This document shows positions 47,097-48,777 of a stretch of DNA of 48,777 nucleotides, piece by piece. The stretch spans positions 1 through 48,777 of the forward strand of contig CALGCG010000015.1 in assembly GCA_937884485.1 (NCBI GenBank). The letters are read 5' to 3'. The stretch's first letter is position 1, and each line of letters opens with the position of its first letter. Made by a program: the position numbers and the translations under genes. The notes beneath the pieces are model-generated. The model was not told the origin of the DNA and did no database searches. It saw nothing but the letters and a program-made list of their open reading frames with translations. This DNA comes from an uncultured Bacteroidales bacterium (lineage in GTDB: Bacteria; Bacteroidota; Bacteroidia; Bacteroidales; P3).

Positions 47097-47804
47097 ATGA
47101 AAAGGACATACATTATCATCATGACCGCCCTGCTGCTGACAGGCTGTCAATTCAACCTCGACGGCTCCAACGTCGACCTCAGCTACGAACACCCCGAGCG
47201 CTACAGCGTCGGCGACGCCGCCCTGCAGCAACCCATCGACGAAATCGACCTCTCCTGGTTCGCCGGCACCGTCGACATCCGCTATGCCGACCACCCCGAC
47301 ATCCGCATCCACGAGACCTCCGACAGCCTCCTCTCCGACAGCCTCCGCCTCCACTACTACGTCGACGACGACCGCTGTCTCAACATCCGCTTCTGCAAGA
47401 GCGGCAAGAAATACAATGCCGACGGCCTCACGGCCCTCCGCAAGCACCTCACCATCTCCCTGCCCCGCAACCAGCGCCTCGACGAGATAGAGCTGGCCTC
47501 GGTCTCCGCCACTGTCAACGTCGACAGCGTCCTCTGCCGCGAGCTCACCCTCGAGGGCGTCAACCAGACCCTCAACGCCACCTACGCCTCCCTGCCCGAC
47601 GAAATCAACGTCCAGGGCGTCAACAGCGATGTCACCCTCCACGTGCCGACCACGGCGGGCGTCACCATCGAGATGAGCGGCGTCAATAACGATTTCGCCA
47701 CCACCCTCCCTGTCCGCAAGGAAGGTTCGAAAACCATCATCGGCGACGGCCGTTGCAACATCGAGGTCGAAGGCGTCAACAGCCGCCTCAACATCAAACA
47801 ATGA
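47097..47804 (+). CDS. DUF4097-like beta-helical lipoprotein
   Basis: A 235-residue lipoprotein (lipobox LLTGC, Cys17). The mature part has regular beta-strand repeats (IDLSWFAGTVDIRYADHPDI, VEGVNSRLNI...), as in DUF4097/DUF2807 adhesin-like proteins. Repeats such as LEGVNQTLNATY and VQGVNSDVTLHV have a shared G-V-N core. It probably sits on the periplasmic face of an envelope membrane. DUF4097 proteins often accompany transporter operons under GntR control, which agrees with this location. Confidence 0.85.
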   Translation: MKRTYIIIMTALLLTGCQFNLDGSNVDLSYEHPERYSVGDAALQQPIDEIDLSWFAGTVDIRYADHPDIRIHETSDSLLSDSLRLHYYVDDDRCLNIRFCKSGKKYNADGLTALRKHLTISLPRNQRLDEIELASVSATVNVDSVLCRELTLEGVNQTLNATYASLPDEINVQGVNSDVTLHVPTTAGVTIEMSGVNNDFATTLPVRKEGSKTIIGDGRCNIEVEGVNSRLNIKQ

Positions 47805-47816
47805 AAAACAACAACA

Positions 47817-48164
47817 ATGGACTTCAAGAAACAAAAACCCATATACCTGCAGATTGCCGACCGCCTCATGGAGCAGATCCTCGACGGGCAGCCCCCCGAG
47901 GACGACCGCATGCCCTCCGTGCGTGACGTCGCCGAGCACATGGGCGTCAACCCCAACACCGTCATGCGCTCCTTCGAGTACCTGCAGGGCGAAGCAATCA
48001 TCTACAACCGTCGCGGCGTGGGCTACTTCGTCAGCCCCGACGCCAAGAAGCGCATCCTCGACGAGCAGCGGCGCGAATTCCTTCAGGAGGAACTCCCCCT
48101 CATCCGCCAGAAAATGCAGCTCCTCGGCATCAGCCTCGACGAGTTGAAAACCAGCCAACCTTAA
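47817..48164 (+). CDS. YtrA-type GntR-family transcriptional regulator
   Basis: A 115-residue protein. The N-terminal winged helix (residues 1-75) has KQKPIYLQIADRLMEQI, MPSVRDVAEHMGVNPNTVMR and GVGYFVSPDAKK. The short C-terminal part (~40 residues) is helical, as in the small YtrA subgroup, which lacks a large ligand domain. It is the last gene of the operon, 12 nt after the DUF4097-like gene. By analogy with YtrA it probably represses the operon by binding the palindrome at 40703-40724, which overlaps the start site. Confidence 0.92.
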   Translation: MDFKKQKPIYLQIADRLMEQILDGQPPEDDRMPSVRDVAEHMGVNPNTVMRSFEYLQGEAIIYNRRGVGYFVSPDAKKRILDEQRREFLQEELPLIRQKMQLLGISLDELKTSQP

Positions 48165-48272
48165 ATTTTAAACCTTAAACCTTATTAAACGCCACCCGGG
48201 CCGTGGCAAAACCTCGCGCCCCTCGTTGCCTTCCGGCAACGGGGGGTAGGGGGGAGGCCTATCGAAAAAACA

Positions 48273-48414
48273 ATGAAACGTATAGCATCATTCCTGCTGG
48301 CCATCGTGCTTTGCGCCAGCGCTTTCGCCCAACTGGGCAACAACAAAACCCCTCGCCCCTCCGACCTCTCGGCTCCCGTGCCGGTGGACAAGAAGGTCAT
48401 CATCGGCCACCTCG
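48273..48414 (+). pseudogene. Beginning of an M16-peptidase-like gene, cut off
   Basis: The frame encodes a signal peptide (MKRIASFLLAIVLCASAFAQ) and then PVPVDKKVIIGHL, which resembles the start of secreted M16 peptidases (DxxV-IG-LDNGL-YYI). After about 48411 the match stops, and the following DNA is SusD-like on the other strand. No protein longer than ~66 residues can be made. The frame's continuation is not M16-like. Confidence 0.55.
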
Positions 48415-48777
48415 GTATGGTTCTGAGAGTACTTCTTTCCGTTCTGTCCGTTCTGGAAGGGGAACGTCCATGAGCAGTGGGTCTGATGGTTGCCCTGGGC
48501 ATCCAGTCTGTCTCCGTCATGGGCGATGGTAAACAGATGCTCGTTGTCACCAAGTTTGTTGCTCTCGTAATCACGTCCGAACAGTTTTGCAAAATCGGGG
48601 GCCAGAGCCAGACGGCCGCTGTTGATTACCTTGTCGGCATATTCTACGGCTTTCTCCAGATATGCGGGTGTTGTCTTGAACTCGGGGTCTGTCTGGGTGT
48701 TGGCTATGGCTGCTACCTCATCATATGTAAGGGGGTTGTCTCCAAGTACCAGATATGTGCGTGCCAGGAGTGCCTGT
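48415..48777 (-). CDS. SusD/RagB-like fragment, both ends missing
   Basis: On the minus strand the frame reads QALLARTYLVLGDNPLTYDE, then YLEKAVEYADKVINSGRLAL, then PDFAKLFGRDY and HCSWTFPFQNGQNGKKYSQN. This is the pattern of SusD/RagB lipoproteins, which bind glycans at the outer membrane next to SusC. It enters from the right edge and loses its match near 48415. No SusC partner is visible. Its codon use looks less GC-rich than that of the operon on the left. Confidence 0.75.

Noticed and set aside
1..48777. tRNA or rRNA genes
   Set aside because: No cloverleaf with a conserved T-loop, nor any rRNA segment, was noticed on either strand. A tRNAscan/Infernal run would be needed to exclude them formally.

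Overview
The window looks like a chromosomal segment of a Bacteroidales-type bacterium (phylum Bacteroidota). Several -7 promoter boxes of the form TAnnTTTG are visible. The genes include gliding-type GldF/GldG, SpoIID/LytB, DUF4476, fimbrillin-like and SusD-like proteins, carboxypeptidase-regulatory-domain outer-membrane barrels, and a cobalamin riboswitch in front of a TonB receptor with a YncE/BtuG-like surface lipoprotein. Most of the window is GC-rich housekeeping or envelope DNA. No rRNA, tRNA, CRISPR array or complete insertion sequence was recognised.

Layout. 1-1.8 kb: etfB and a truncated etfA (minus strand). 2.1-10.8 kb: an AT-richer accessory island holding a tandem series of RHS 'tips' without a full-length RHS gene. 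Four carry the same RHS core (KEKDYESGFHYYGARYYW...VDPDG) followed by unrelated C-terminal domains: an unrecognised beta-rich domain, an intact M23 metallopeptidase, an HxxxW/DxHE domain, and a HET-C/zinc-phospholipase-like domain. Each is followed directly, by stop/start overlap, by a small gene that looks like an immunity gene (a zinc-ribbon protein or lipoproteins). Degraded tips and spare immunity-like genes lie between them. 11.2-13.2 kb: DRTGG, PHP and DUF4476 genes. 13.3-16.7 kb: a B12-uptake unit (riboswitch, btuB, btuG-like). 16.9-17.5 kb: rex.

17.5-29.3 kb (minus strand): a closely spaced run of an M28-fold protein, fused gldFG, a DUF4340 protein, surE, a small membrane protein, lpxB, a SpoIID-domain protein, a thioredoxin-like protein, ftsY and rimO. 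The M28 protein has lost four of six expected active-site residues. 29.6-32.5 kb: an OmpA-type lipoprotein and a divergent CLC channel/antiporter, whose 3' end is present a second time as a diverged fragment. 32.8-34.9 kb (minus strand): a fimbrillin-like lipoprotein, a 58-residue companion protein, and a long leader that can fold either into a large nested hairpin or into an intrinsic terminator, which suggests transcription attenuation. 34.9-35.5 kb: a ParE/RelE-type toxin-antitoxin pair. 35.6-40.3 kb: an outer-membrane barrel protein, an O-antigen-ligase-like protein and a Wzz-like chain-length protein.

40.7-48.2 kb (plus strand): a nine-gene operon behind a near-ideal promoter whose predicted start lies in a perfect 22-bp palindrome. 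It encodes a small membrane protein, an outer-membrane barrel, a YbjQ-like protein, an ABC ATPase, two membrane proteins, two lipoproteins (one DUF4097-like) and, last, a YtrA-type GntR regulator that probably binds the palindrome. The final ~500 bases are chimeric: the signal peptide of an M16-peptidase-like gene (plus) runs abruptly into an inverted SusD-like fragment (minus), either a rearrangement or an assembly join.

The most notable items are the RHS-tip/immunity array, the attenuator-like leader of the fimbrillin operon, the palindrome-GntR autoregulated envelope operon and the predicted M28 pseudoenzyme.
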